Below, piece by piece: positions 1-12,065 of a DNA stretch of 64,000 nt. The notes under the pieces are model-generated. The model made no database searches. It was not told the DNA's origin and saw only the letters and a list, made by a program, of their open reading frames with translations. Position 1 is the first letter of the stretch. Every line of letters starts with the position of its first letter. Source of the stretch: Monoplex corrugatus (lineage: Eukaryota; Mollusca; Gastropoda; Littorinimorpha; Ranellidae); the NCBI GenBank assembly GCA_030674185.1, contig CM060307.1, forward strand, positions 58,801,481-58,865,480, written 5' to 3'. Made by a program: the position numbers and the translations under genes.

Positions 1-539
1 GATTACATTAAAAATTCTGTAAAACAGGTATTCTAAAAAAAATAAGGTTTTCTGATTTTTCTCTTCCTTGTGTTAGACATAGACTCTCTAGTAGACATTC
101 ACATAGTGGACGTGCGTTGTATTAGGAGCTGACAGTTGCACAATACAACTTTCATTCAACAAACGGAAGGGTTTTTAAAGCATGTTATTTCACTACTTTA
201 TAATTATTTAAAATAAATTGTATATTGATATGAAAGATAGTTTTGGTATGAAAAAAAATTGAAACAGTCTCTTTTGATATGAGAGATAGCTTTGGTATGA
301 AAATTTTTTTTAAGTCTTTCTCTTTCTCTTCATTTTTGTGTTTGTGATTGAAATAAAATTAATGTGTACCTGCACTGAGAAAGTGTAAGTATGAAAGGAG
401 AGGAAAATGGTTTTTGTGATACAAACAAAACAGAACATGTGTTGCAGGTATGACTGCCTCATGAAACCACTCTTGTCACTTTTCTTATTGATTATGTTCA
501 GGCACACCAAATTTTCTGACATGGTAAGAACAGTTCAAA
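1..539. other. Non-coding stretch with a short tandem duplication
   Basis: I see no gene here. A roughly 48-base AT-rich block containing AGATAGYTTTGGTATGA occurs twice in tandem at about 229-308. The small open frames present show no family motif or splice context. Confidence 0.5.
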
Positions 540-1284
540 TACATCAGTGTAAACTACCAGCTGACACCATAAAGCGTAGTGAAACCATCTTGTCATTATT
601 TGATGAGGTAAGCATGTTCAGCTTTATTTTAAATCGGATGTTTTCCATCAATGAAACCTAGGTTACAAGCTATGAGCCAGAATGAAAGAAACAATTGTCA
701 GAGTGGTACACTCCTGTCTCACTAAGTCCTATTAAGTTCAGAGAAAAGCAAAGAAATTTAAAGTTGACATGTGCCTATCTTAACATGAGTGTATTGAACA
801 AACAGTTAAGACTACTACAGGATGTTTCTGATGCAAATACTGAGACCTGCAGTCCAAAAGAAGTGTAGAACACTGATAAATGATTTATCAACCATTTTAC
901 ATGACAATGCATCTTGCCACAAAGCAGACAGGGTAAAGTCACCTATGATGTCATATCAATAGTTTTGCCACACCCTGCCTATGCTCCAGATATGAGTCAC
1001 TCTGACTTTGATATATTCCCCAAGTTTAAAGAACCCTTCCAGACTGTACATTTCTACAACTTAGATGATGGAAGTGGAGGTAGCCTAGAAGATACAACAT
1101 ATCAACTCTGGTTGCCTAGTAACATGCATTTTAGATCTGCCCAACAGATGGGAATCAGTCATTTGGGAGAAGAGATGTTACTCGAAGGAAAACAGAAACA
1201 TACTGATCATTCTCATTTTTCGCATTTTTATAGATACAGTCTCACTATTCATTGGATGACCCTCTTTTTCCAAAACTGATCTGA
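540..1284 (+). pseudogene. Decayed mariner-family transposase relic
   Basis: The stretch reads in shifting frames as the catalytic part of a SETMAR-like mariner transposase. Near 600-675 the frames give a degraded form of the segment that normally holds the first catalytic Asp (GDETW in the family; here the Asp is replaced), followed by YEPE. At 897-935 the block LHDNASCHKADRVKS holds the second catalytic Asp. At 960-1035 the block VLPHPAYAPDMSHSDFDIFP matches the third catalytic region, with PKFKEP after it. The frame changes between these blocks and a stop follows YEPE, so no complete protein can be made. No N-terminal helix-turn-helix or flanking inverted repeats were recognised. Family membership rests on motif order and spacing; the subfamily is an inference. 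Confidence 0.75.
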
Positions 1285-2815
1285 AAAATTACCCATTCAT
1301 CAATGAATGTCTAGGGGATGAAGTTATTGATCAGTAGTATGCATGCCTTGCAGTCTGTATGAACAATAGTAGCTATGACACAAGTTACTTTGATGGAGAA
1401 GAGACACAACTCCAGTTAATGGACCAAAACTTGGAGATGTTTTCACCAGTTTACAGAGCACACACCATTCATCTTCCATGTTACCTACAGTTGAAACCAT
1501 GACAAACAACATTTTTCACCTTGAAAAGTTTTAATTCTTCCCACAGTTTCTTCTCTCAAAACAGAAATTATCCCAATATAGTACATGTTGTTCCCAAAAA
1601 CCCGAACATCTGGATTCAACTGCGTCCATATAGTAATGAATTATTGCAACCAAAATCACAACACAAATTCAAATCAGAACAATTATAATGATATTAATAA
1701 AACCACAATAAGGGAAAAATTTAACTGAATTTTCAACTCCTCCAAAAAAGCTGTTCTCAGATAACAGTGATGGTACAGAAAATAAAAGCCATATTTACAC
1801 AGAAATGATACGCTGAAAAAAAAAAAAAAGATATGTGCCAGAATAACTTCATTCCATCGAAACCAAACATTCAAAACAATTCATTTTTCTTCCCAAAGCG
1901 AAGCATCTTGCAATTTATTTCAGGTCAACTAAATCACAACAGGAATACCACAAAACATGACTGAGAAGTTGCACTGACAAAATGCACTTCCTACAGATAT
2001 CCTTCTTTAAAAGACAGAAATCCATGAATGTTTTTAATGTATACATATATACATATACAAATATACAATGTATACATAAAATCAGTGTGCTCAGTGTTTT
2101 TTGGTTGAGTGTGCATAATAAAACACCTGTTCATACTGAAATACACAATTATAACTGGAAAAACCCTCTGCATATATAAAGAAAAAATATATATCCGTAT
2201 CCCAGTGCAAAACATGTATACAAATACCAAGTCATAAAAACTGCTTCAAGAAGTACTCTGTAACACCACACTATATGAAAAGAAACAGATCTTTCCTCAC
2301 TTTCCTTCTCTTTTTTTTTTTTTTTTCTTCCAAGGTGTTCAACTGATCATTACCTGGCATTGGGTCCACTGAAGACTTAGAGGAGAGACGTAAAATTCAC
2401 CCAGAGGAAAAGGGAGGCAGAATCTGCCATTCCATAAACAGAATCATATAATAGTGTACATTCTCTTAAGAGCATTATGAATATATGTGAATCAAAACAT
2501 ATCTCAGCTTTTCGTTTTACATGCTCCAAACTCAGAACACAAAGAAAAAGAAGTAAACTTTTTAACACTTCAAAAGACAAAGCAAGCACAGTAAGTACAA
2601 TGTGTTTAAATGATACATTATCTGCAAACACGGACTAAAATTAAAATCAATATTTGGCGAATAAACCATAAGGAACAACAATTCAAGCAAACCACATCTT
2701 TATACATGTATCAGAGCAATACAATTATCCAATAAGCAGTTTGAATAAATGACAACTCAAAAAAAAAATTCAGTGTTGTTTCACCCCATATTGTGAACCT
2801 TTTAAAAGCAATTTA
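1285..2815. other. AT-rich non-coding stretch
   Basis: No gene is supported. The stretch holds A/T runs (about 1816-1828 and 2311-2326) and a TA-rich ATACATATAT block near 2040-2065. Open frames on both strands are short and lack recognisable motifs. Confidence 0.4.
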
Positions 2816-4292
2816 AGATTAATTCAGGATTACATCTCTTGAGAGTCATGTAGGAGTTATCTCCCATGTTGTAGAATTTCTCAAAATCCAACATAGTTTG
2901 CGCTACCCATTCAGCAAGCAATGTTACTTTATGTAGCATACAAGCAGCCACAAAGCACAAAACTGTAAGCTCAGAACATTCCCCGAAAAAGGAATGCCCC
3001 AGCCTATCTTTATACCCCATAACTACACCTACACACAACTATGAGGGAGGACAGAAATGCACACAACATATTGGTCTCATATTCAAGATTGACATAGTCC
3101 TTTATTCTTGAACTGACCAAACACACACACATAGACAAGACAGAACATATACAGGGTTGCTTCCAAGGCATATAGGTAACACTAAAGGAAATAAGAGGGA
3201 AGCAGAGAGAGGTATTTTTTTAAAGATTAATTCAGGATTACAACTCTTGAGTCACATAGGAGTTATCTCCCATGTTGTAGAATTTCTCAAAATCCAACAT
3301 AGTTTGCGCTACCCATTCAGCTAGCATACAAGCAGCACAAAGCACAAAACTGTAAGCTCAGAACATTCCCCAGAAAAGGAATGCCCAAGCCTACCTTTAT
3401 ACCCTGTAACTACACCTACACACAACTATGAGGGAGGACAGAAATGCACACAACATATTGGTCTCATATTCAAGATTGACAATAGTCCTTAATTCTTGAA
3501 CTGACCAAACACACACACATAGACAAGACAGAACATATACAGGGTTGCTTCCAAGGCATATAGATAAACTAAAGGAAATAAGAGGGAAGCAGGGAGAGTT
3601 TTTTGTTAAAGATTAATTCAGGATTATAACTCTTGAGAGTCTCGTAGGAGTTATCTCCCATGTTGTAGAATTTCTCAAAATCCAACATAGTTTGCGCTAC
3701 CCATTCAGCTAGCATACAAGCAGCACAAAGCATAAAACTGTAAGCTCAGAACATTCCCCAGAAAAGGAATGCCCAAGCCTACCTTTATACCCCTAACTAC
3801 ACCTACACACAACTGTGAGAGAGGACAGAAATGCACACAACATATTGGTCTCATATTCAAGATTGACATAGTCTTTTATTCTTGAACTGATCAAACACAC
3901 ACACATACGTGACATAGACAAGACAGAACATATACAGGGTTGCTTCCAAGGCATATAGATAACACTAAAGGAAGGAAGCAGGGAGAATTTTTTTTTATTT
4001 TTAAGATTAATTCAGGATTATAACTCTTGAGAATCATGTAGGAGTTATCTCCCATGTTGTAGAATTTCTCAAAATCCAACATAGTTTGCGCTACCCATTC
4101 AGCTAGATACAAGCAGCCACAAAGCACAAAACTGTAAGCTCAGAACATTCCCCCCAAAAAGGAATGCCCAAGCCTAATTTTATACCCCGTAACTACACCT
4201 ACACACAACCATGAGGGAGGAGAAAAATGCACACAACATATTGGTTTCATATTCAAGATTGACATAGTCTTTCATTCTTGAACTGACCAAAC
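2816..4292. repeat. Tandem repeat, about 390-bp unit, 3.7 copies
   Basis: Four direct copies start with AGATTAATTCAGGATTA at 2816, 3224, 3610 and 4004, so the units are about 408, 386 and 394 bp with a last partial copy of about 290 bp ending at AACTGACCAAAC. Every copy carries GTTGTAGAATTTCTCAAAAT and, except the last partial copy, ends with CAGGGTTGCTTCCAAGGCAT. Copies differ by substitutions and small indels. Apparent open frames across the array are shadows of the repeat. Confidence 0.93.
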
Positions 4293-4699
4293 AAGTCTGT
4301 GTGTTACATCAATGATATTAATCCCACGCCACTTGTTCCTGCTTTTCAATATACCAGTAATCCCAATTCCATTGAAATCCCAGGAAGCCCATGGGAGCCA
4401 GCCATGCCAAGCCCCTACAGAGCCACCCACCAGAGCAGGAGTTAAACAGTGTCTGTTCTGATTCAAGTTACTGAAGGCATTGTCTATTAAGCCTCCTATT
4501 AATGATTGTTCAGTTGTTGAGCCACACTGAATCAAAGCCCCTCCTCATGTTTTCCAGAGTTGATATTCCTCCATCCACTTAGGACAGACATGGAACCCTT
4601 GAAGTGGGTTGGGGAATGGTCATTAATTTGGTCCCCAATGTCACCCAAGCAGAAGAACAAGATGACACAGCATGCCAAGCTCTCACACTACCCATGACA
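4293..4699. other. Unassigned stretch before LINE relic
   Basis: No confident feature. A minus-strand open frame at 4272-4535 is mildly GC-rich and could be part of a degraded element, but no motif is recognisable. It lies between the tandem repeat and an RNase H relic on the opposite strand. Confidence 0.3.
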
Positions 4700-5540
4700 G
4701 AAGAGTGTTACCATACCCACAGCAGGTATGGTACATGTATACACTGATGGTTCAACCACCAATGCAGTGACCAACAGGGATGCTGATGTCCTTTACCAAC
4801 TTCCCCAGAGCTTTAACCACAACTGCCAGTATTCCTCAGGGCAAACACTGCACCAAACACTGAGAAGAAACAGACGTACTAATGCAAGCAGCCTTCATAA
4901 ATCCATGATTAAGAACACAGATTACAAATGCTTTCAAGTGGTCTTCCTCTCAAATGCTACCTCTGTTCTCTAAGCCCTGGAGAGTAACAAACTATCCCAC
5001 CTGACCACAGCTCTCCAGCAAGTCAGATGAACAAGAAGAGCAGTCTTTCAGTGGATCCCTAATCAATGAGGCTGCCAAGAAATGAGACAGTAGATGAGCT
5101 GGCAAAAAAAAAAAAAAAAAAAAAAAAAAAGCCCAGAAAGACCAAACAACAGCCTCAATTTCAGCAAAAAAAAAGGATCAAGCCTCAAGTTACAAACACA
5201 ATGGGATGACTACCACCTTCTGTCCAGAGAGCAGTAAGCAGTCTGGATGAGACTGCCCATCAGTCACAACCAGTTCAATGCCATATGAACCACAACTTCA
5301 AACTGATATCCTGCCCCCAGGATTATGAGAACCAAGCAGCTAAACACACACTGCAGCAATGTCACTTCTATCAAGCAAAGCAGCAGGAGACATGGCCAAC
5401 AACTCCTCTGTCCCCAAAGCTCCATGGAAGCAGGCAAGAACGGGATAAAAACAGTCACATTCATGAACAGATGTGGCCTAATCACGCAGATGGTGAACCA
5501 AGAAAACAAACAGAAAAAAAAAATATGAAGATGATGATGT
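4700..5540 (+). pseudogene. Non-LTR retrotransposon RNase H-domain relic
   Basis: At 4728-4973 the sequence reads VHVYTDGSTTNAVTNRDADV, with the first RNase H catalytic motif TDGS, and then VVFLSNATSVL, where the family has DATSVL (Asp to Asn). Downstream, in other frames, come a degraded GNETVDELAK block near 5080-5105 and a cysteine/histidine-rich tail around 5285-5400. The tail ends in a segment reading TVTFMNRCGLIT, typical of LINE ORF2 ends. A 28-base A run at 5105-5132 and several frame changes break the reading frame. A C-terminal RNase H suggests an I-type or related LINE clade; that clade call is an inference. No reverse transcriptase is left. Confidence 0.7.
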
Positions 5541-7377
5541 GCACACTGCATGAAAAAGAGAAGTAAGTTATGCATGGCTAGATTCTGCTGAAAAAAAATC
5601 AATAGGGTTTGTAAATACATACACAATTATAAATGCCCATGGCTTGTGTTGCATTGCTACAAAATGCTCTACACAATGAGCAGCACAACTTCCTCGCACG
5701 CACAAAAAAATATAAGGAGAAATAACATATCACAGTAAACATAAGCTTGTAAGTCTTTCAAGGGCCTTTGATATTGAAATCAATAATACATAACTAATGA
5801 CAACGGAAGAGAAAACTGTCATGGTTGATCTAGTCACTGTTATCAATAATCACCATATAAATTACAATGGCAATATATGCCACATGCCCTATATGTACAT
5901 CAACAAGTGATGCAGAACTGAAACTTCTAGTACAATTATGATCCCTGTTGTACAAGTTACATGCAATAAAGGACTGAAACAATACAAATAAGCACCCACT
6001 TCTATTCTATAAAACATGTCCACTGCAACAATAAAATAAAGCACTCAATTTTTACATTATAAAATGCATCAACAATATCCCAGATTTAGCTCTTAAACTG
6101 AAATATTTCCTTAAAACGGTGTGTCTGAAAGCAATCATGAAATTTCAACAAAATGATGTGTCTGAATAATGACAAAGCAATCATGAAATTTCAACAAAAT
6201 GATGTCTCAATAATGACAAAGCAATCATGAAGACTTTTTTACTCAAAATGAACACAAAAAATGCCATACATGTAACTGTGGATACCTAGTTCCAGTAAAA
6301 ACAACAACAGCAACACCAACAAAAATACAAAAAACAGAAGTATTATAACTTGACGTACTTTCAATTATGATTAGTGGCAGCAGGGACTACAGGAATGTTC
6401 ATTCATTTCATTGTGCTATGGACTTCTCGTTTAAGTGATGTATATCTGCTCTACTATTTTTATAAGTTAATTCAGTGCTTTAAAAAACATGCTGCACTGT
6501 CACCAAGTATCAGTGCCAAAAAAATGTATTATCTGAAAGCTTTTTTAATAAGGATCATTGCACTTTTATTAAGCAATTTTGTTTCAGGTCATCATTTTTT
6601 TTTCATATCCCATTTTCTATGCCACCTTAATTTGGCCAGTAACAAGAATCTAGTTGCCAAAGAATTTTCACAAAAAAACAGGTGGTGTTGGGAAAAAATT
6701 GGATTAAATTCTGAATAAACATGATGAAAGTAACTGTCCATTCATTTTCCTTCCAGAAAACGTATTTCTTTTCCCTATGTTACTAATATTAGTAGAATTT
6801 AATCCAGAATATTAATTAACAGCATCAACTCAATTGAACTCTGGATTAAGAGTACAAACTGCATGCTGATAATTATCAACTTAATCTTCCTCTTCCAAAA
6901 AATCATTAGACTGCAGTCTAATTTTTGTCTTCATCAACCACTCACTCAAGTTCTAGCTGAACAACAGCTAATTCATGGTTATGGGCATTCTGTGCTGCTC
7001 ACAAAGGCAAGGTGTCACCATTTTGCTCATTTCCCATAGTTGTTCACACTATGTTCACAGCATAGCAATAAAATTCCTTGAAAAATACATTTCTAGATGA
7101 CATAGTGGGTTTCCTGTTATTACTAGATTCAAGAAAACCATGACTGGTCAAAAGCTACCAAGTTCTATGATTCCCAAACAAAGTAAGAACTTTCACACAA
7201 TCAAAATACATAACCGACGTTCTCAAATGGCAATTGTAGCAGGGAGAGGCCTGAATTATCTGTCGTTATGGAACAGCAAGCTAGGCACTCCACAGGCTAG
7301 TGGCCAAAGAAGCTGGGACAATTTTTACAATGTTACAATTGATCAAGAAGCTGGGTCAATTTTTACAATGTTATGAT
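5541..7377. other. Non-coding AT-rich stretch
   Basis: No gene is supported. A 52-base unit containing AAGCAATCATGAAATTTCAA is repeated about 2.5 times at 6127-6232. A 26-base phrase with GGWCAATTTTTACAATGTTA is repeated at 7313-7373. The 114-residue open frame at 6374-6718 lacks motifs and has AT-driven composition. Confidence 0.4.
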
Positions 7378-7735
7378 GAAGATGTTGGGGATGATAATCA
7401 TGAGGCTATGGAGTTCCATCTATCGCTGAGGATCCACAACAGGGCTACATTTTACACTTAATATCCTGATGTCAATCAGGTCCGAGAGACACAGACATCT
7501 GTGGTGTTGGTCAGGAGATTTAAGCAACACCTTCAATGACACATCTGTGAAGTGAATGAGATTTGACTGTTTAGTCCCAGTCTTCCCAATGAGCCCACAG
7601 CACACTCAACTCTGGGTAGAAGCCAATTGAAGCTGAAGAATCCCACAATGCTTTTGACAGAACAGATGGGACTTCAAACCCACAATCTTCCAGTTGGTAG
7701 TCCATTTCATTAATCACTGCATAATGGCAACTGGT
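7378..7735 (-). repeat. tRNA-derived SINE, family 1, full-length-like copy
   Basis: Read on the minus strand, a tRNA-like head at about 7735-7660 contains the box B-like GTGGGTTTGAAGTCCC. A body follows with GTGTGCTGTGGGCTCATTGG, then a conserved 3' block GTGTTGCTTAAATCTCCTGA, and a tail shared with copies at 9946-10245 and 52408-52755. A polymerase III SINE is inferred from the head and the dispersed copies. Confidence 0.75.
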
Positions 7736-7943
7736 TATCAGTATCATTAATAACTGAGTTTAAACTTAGGGAAGAATTGACAATACACTTCAGAGTTGCC
7801 TTTGGAAATGAATGTCCACCCATGTTTTTAATCATGGCTGGTTTCTCTAATTTGTATTTTTACCATTACTGAAATTTAACGCTTAATCTGACAGAATTCA
7901 GTTTGTGTAGTTCATGTGAGAATGACTATCAATGACCGTATAT
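7736..7943. other. Spacer, nothing recognised
   Basis: AT-rich sequence between a SINE and a large microsatellite. No motif seen. Confidence 0.4.
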
Positions 7944-7946
7944 GAT

Positions 7947-7993
<47 letters not shown>

Positions 7994-8210
7994 TGTGTGT
8001 GTGTGTGTTGTGTTTGTGTTGTGTTGTGTGTGTTGTGTGTGTTGTGTTGTGTTGTGTTGTGTTGTGTGTGTTGTGTTGTGTTGTGTTGTGTTGTGTTGTG
8101 TTGTGTTGTGTTGTGTTGTGTTGTGTTGTGTTGTGTTGTGTTGTGTTGTGTTGTGTTGTGTTGTGTTGTGTTTGTGTGTTGTTGTGTGTGTGTGTGTGTG
8201 TGTGTGTGAC
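7944..8210. repeat. Compound microsatellite (GT)n and (TTGTG)n
   Basis: A (GT)n block with single-base slips leads into a pentanucleotide TTGTG array of more than 20 units (about 8040-8170), then returns to (GT)n. Open frames on all sides encode only Cys/Val or His/Thr runs and are not genes. Confidence 0.97.
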
Positions 8211-8449
8211 ACTAACCAAGCGGATGCACACTGTAATATTACACAATTTAGATAATTTTTTTAAAAAGGTAGCCTACAGGCTACTGTGTTGTATTATACG
8301 TTATGTATTACTATTAATAGTAATTCTACTTTATTTATATTACACAGTTATTGTTTCGTTTGTTTTTTTTCGTCATCTCAGAAAAAAGCATTTCTGCATG
8401 GCAAATCACGGTTTGTTCTATCTACAACCCGAAAGCCTTCACACTAACC

Positions 8450-8592
8450 AGTCACTGCAGTGAAGTGGTTAGCAATTTTAGATTCTCATCTTGGCAATCA
8501 GAGTATTAATGCCGCAGATGCCATGTGATGGGTATGATCCAAAATGAATATGCATGAAGCCATAAGCACTGGCAAGGTCTTGGAGTCTATTT
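8450..8592. repeat. SINE remnants
   Basis: A tRNA-head-like start, CAGTGAAGTGGTTAGCAATT, is followed near 8555-8590 by CACTGGCAAGGTCTTGGAGT. That phrase is the reverse-strand form of the conserved body of SINE family 2 seen at 33826, 42577, 51405 and the window end. Confidence 0.55.
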
Positions 8593-9315
8593 AGTATATA
8601 TATATAAATATATGTATGTTTTCCATGTCTATCCTTGTGAAAAAATTAGTATGACTGCACTGTACTAATGCCCAATAGATTCATGTCTAGGGCATGCCAA
8701 CATACAACAGCTTTTCAATTTCTGACAAAATTTATTATCCCCATCACCTTAATTCTTAAAGCCTATCCACTACCCTTGATCCACAAAAATCTTACTCTCC
8801 ATCCAAAAGGCTAACACAAAGAAACAATAATCAAAAACCACTGACTACAGATTACCATGAAGGTTGTGCTGACATATCAATAAATAACTCAACATGGAAA
8901 GAATCAAAACTACCACATCATGAATGGCGCTCAAGAAACATGTTAAAAATTCTTAAAATGCAATGATGAAATGAGAAATAGCAAAATCATTATAAGTCTG
9001 AACAACAATTTCAGTTTAAACTTACCTTGAGCTGAAATTTACACACAAACGAACACACATAAACACACACATACTTTTCTTTGTTTTACACACAAAAACT
9101 TATTAAATAATCCCAAAGCAAGCCCAAAATTATGAATACATTATCATAATTATGTATAAATACAAGAATAAAAATAACATGTTTGCATAATATTCAAACA
9201 AACCTGCTACAATATAGAATCTATTAGGCATAACTGCACTCAATGAAAGGCTTAATCCCACCCCCTATTAGTACACCCACACAGAGAGTCTATACAGTAT
9301 GTAACAAAAACTAAA

Positions 9316-9352
<37 letters not shown>

Positions 9353-9539
9353 TACACACACAAACATGAAATGCAATGAAATCTTTCTCTTTGTATCACT
9401 TAAAATACTTTGCCCACTGCCTCATTCTTCACTCTCTGCTCATTTGTCTCTTTCATTTCTTTAAATTTCTTTGATATCTGATCTAAAAAGCCCAGAAACT
9501 TTTTATTCCACGGTACAGGAGTCTGCAATGTGTTATTTT
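8593..9539. other. Non-coding stretch with CA microsatellite
   Basis: No gene seen. A (CA)n tract lies at about 9315-9360, and a TA-rich block at 8598-8615. Confidence 0.4.
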
Positions 9540-9795
9540 CGAAACTACCAATGTTTGTCTGATTCATGACGACTCTTTGTTTTCTTTTTCATGGTGGATT
9601 TCTGGCCTCTTCCTTGTAGTCTAACTACTTTTTGACTATGACTATGAACTGTATAATTGCCTGAGGACCATGGACCTTGCAATAAGTAGACTGTCATACT
9701 GGATTTTGTCATACTGACTTTACCTGCAAGTTTGTCAGCAGTTTCATTTCCTTTAACATAAGAGTATCTAGGGAGTAAATCCACATGAGCTTTTA
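9540..9795 (-). pseudogene. LINE RNase H C-terminal relic
   Basis: The minus-strand frame reads YVKGNETADKLAGK, the end of an RNase H domain (family form HSGVKGNExADxLA). A segment ending in HSHSQKVVRLQGRGQKST and then SRHESDKHW follows, resembling the tail of mollusc and arthropod LINE ORF2 proteins. Only about 80 residues remain, without the catalytic Asp/Glu residues, so this is a 5'-truncated relic. It differs from the RNase H relic at 4700-5540 and likely represents another LINE family. Confidence 0.6.
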
Positions 9796-9945
9796 TAGAG
9801 AATGTTGTCGTTTATTGCTTCATACCAATCCAGGGTTCCTATTCCAGTTTACAATTCTTAAAGTAGGTTCACAGTCAGTAACAATGAAGGCTTGATTTTT
9901 TTTTTATCTCTTTTATCTCCCCCACGATATCACTGTAGGTTTTTC
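9796..9945. other. Spacer
   Basis: Short AT-rich spacer between a LINE relic and a SINE. Nothing recognised. Confidence 0.35.
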
Positions 9946-10245
9946 ATCATCAACTGGCTCCTACCCAAAGTTGAGTGTATTTCACAGGAAAACTGGACCA
10001 CTCGATCAAATTTCATTCACTTCACTGATATGTCACTGAGGGTGTTGTTCAAATTTACTGACCAGCACTACACATTGTATCTCTGGGGCCTGGTTGATGC
10101 CGGGATATAAATCATTAAATGTCATATATTATGAAAGGATGCATACAGTGATACAATACAACTCTGTCATACAATCTCAATCCTAAATAGAACTCTACAG
10201 CAGCATCATTTTCATCCCCATTCTCAGGAATCACTTTAATACCAG
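9946..10245 (+). repeat. tRNA-derived SINE family 1, 5'-truncated copy
   Basis: It starts within the body (GGCTCCTACCCAAAGTTGAG) and contains CATTCACTTCACTGATATGT, then GACCAGCACTACACATTGTA. A 3' extension has GAACTCTACAGCAGCATCAT and CATCCCCATTCTCA, matching the copies at 7378-7735 (inverted) and 52408-52755. The tRNA-like head is missing. Confidence 0.7.
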
Positions 10246-10566
10246 GAAATTTTTTTTTTTTTTTTTTAAACCTCAAATTCTGCGACTTTTCCATGCCATG
10301 CTCTCATGGTGACTTCAGTTTTAGTGGGTTTGAGAATTGAAGGCATGTTGGAAAACTGAATGAACCACAGGGGAGCATAAACACAAACAGGTGCAGAAGA
10401 TGAAGCAGCAAAACAAGACAAAAAAGGAATAAAGCCATTCAGACCGTGTAATGCTGTAGTGTTAGTTATGAACAGCTTTTGCATTGCAAACACTGAAACA
10501 GTGAGACAGGGATGGCACAATCTATTTCATCCATGGTGACGGAAAATGCTGCTGAATATCTGTAAC

Positions 10567-10972
10567 TTAACCCTGCGACTCTTGCGACCTATCCATCAGC
10601 ATTCTGCATTGTCAACCATGCTAGCAAGGCAAAAACTTAACCCTTTGACCTCCTCACCCTATCCACCAGCTTCCCACAGGAAGCTACAGGAAGCTGGTGG
10701 ATAGGGTGAGAGAGTGTTAAGGTTTGCAGTTGGCAGGCAGGGTTCAGGAGTCAAAGGGTTTATATGAACGCAGCTTTAACTTTAACCCTTTGACTCCTCA
10801 GCCTGTCCACTAGCATCCTGCTTTGTCAACCATGACAGCAAAGCAAAATTTAATCCTATGACTCCTTCACCCTATCCACCAGCTTCCTGCAGGAAGCTGA
10901 TGTATAGGGTGAGGGAGTGAACGGATTAATATTTTGCTGATGATGGATGCAGTGTGGGAATCAAAGGGTTGA
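10567..10972. repeat. TTAA-bounded foldback repeat cluster A
   Basis: Several inverted blocks lie together: CACCCTATCCACCAGCTTCC at about 10654 is mirrored by AGGAAGCTGGTGGATAGGGT at about 10687. Outer CTTAACCCT and CAAAGGGTT ends and a second hairpin at 10866-10915 follow. Ends of the form TTAACCCTTTGACTCC and GGAGTCAAAGGGTTAA suggest piggyBac-type non-autonomous foldback elements; that link is an inference. Confidence 0.8.
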
Positions 10973-11429
10973 GGTTTAACATATGAATTAGAACTTGTTA
11001 CGGAAAATGAGAAACTGCAGGTGGAGTCAGTGAGTGATTGACCCCAAAAGAAAGAAAATAGGGTTGTCTTCCTTGCAAACAAACAAAAACAAACAAGCAA
11101 ACAAAAAATTCTTTTTACTTAGTCAGGCTAAATATAGTCTCTTTTCTTCGTGTTCTTATAACACCGTATCTTGATCTAATACCTGATTCCACTTTAATAA
11201 TGGAAAACAGATCACTACACACTCATAGTCATACAGTACTTAACATCCTGTGTATACAAACTTCAAATCTTTATATCAAATTACATTGCACACGTAATAC
11301 ACCAATTCCACATTGGGGTAATCTTTAGTACTAATAGTAGTATGTTAAAAACAAACATACCCCTTCATCACTTCACTCCTGAACTGCCAAATAATGCTTT
11401 CTAGCAAACAGATTTTTAAATATTAGATC
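10973..11429. other. Non-coding stretch
   Basis: No gene. An A-rich ACAAACAAACAAAAACAAAC tract lies at about 11078-11106. Nothing else recognised. Confidence 0.4.
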
Positions 11430-11570
11430 TACATTACATTATATTATATTATATTATATTATATTATATTATATTATATTATATTATATTATATTATACT
11501 ATATTAATCATATCATATCATATCATTACATTACATTACATTTCAATTTTCATATCATATCATACCAGAT
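11430..11570. repeat. Pentanucleotide (ATATT)n and (CATAT)n microsatellite
   Basis: About a dozen units of TATAT/ATATT from 11434 to 11500 turn into CATAT and CATTA variants up to about 11570. Confidence 0.9.
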
Positions 11571-11635
11571 CAACAATATGATATTAATTATTATAGTTTT
11601 ACTTTTATACGCAATATACACAGCATATTTTTTCA

Positions 11636-11641
11636 TTTATT
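11636..11641 (-). other. Candidate polyadenylation signal for the sugar transporter
   Basis: The plus strand reads TTTATT, so AATAAA on the minus strand, about 425 bases past the transporter stop codon. It is the nearest canonical hexamer I noticed. It is AT-rich by context, so chance occurrence is possible. Confidence 0.3.
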
Positions 11642-11794
11642 AATAATTTGCTCGTGACTTTACTGTTTACACCTTCCCCTTTCTGTGTTTCATTCAAGGC
11701 CAAAGACACCTAAAACATGCAAAAATTTTAACAGTCAATATGACACTATGAATAACATGGACACGAACCATTGGCCAATTCTAGCCAGTTTCAA

Positions 11795-11836
11795 ATGTTG
11801 TTGTTGTTGTTGTTGTTTGTGTGAATGTGTGTGTGT

Positions 11837-11904
<68 letters not shown>
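11795..11904. repeat. (TTG)n and (TG)n microsatellite
   Basis: Seven GTT/TTG units at about 11796-11817 precede a near-pure (TG)n tract at 11843-11904. It lies in the presumed 3' untranslated region of the sugar transporter. Confidence 0.95.
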
Positions 11905-11907
<3 letters not shown>

Positions 11908-12065
11908 ACAAGCCACTGCAGGCTGGTTTGAATGCAAAGGATTAAGAGTTAAAGATCAGCAGAAGAAAATGTCATATTCTCATAATCATGTCAATGAGAA
12001 GAGTATGTCACAGTCTAAGAGCTTATCATTGGATCATAACCAGAACCCTACCACTGGATCACAAT

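Noticed and set aside
2816..4292. A CRISPR-like or regularly spaced repeat array
   Set aside because: Units of ~390 bp are contiguous tandem copies without short spacers, and the DNA is animal.
6374..6718. 114-residue open frame
   Set aside because: AT-driven composition, no motif, no favourable start context and no splice partner.
7898..8463. Long open frames of Cys/Val or His/Thr residues
   Set aside because: They are translations of the (GT)n and (TTGTG)n microsatellite in several frames.
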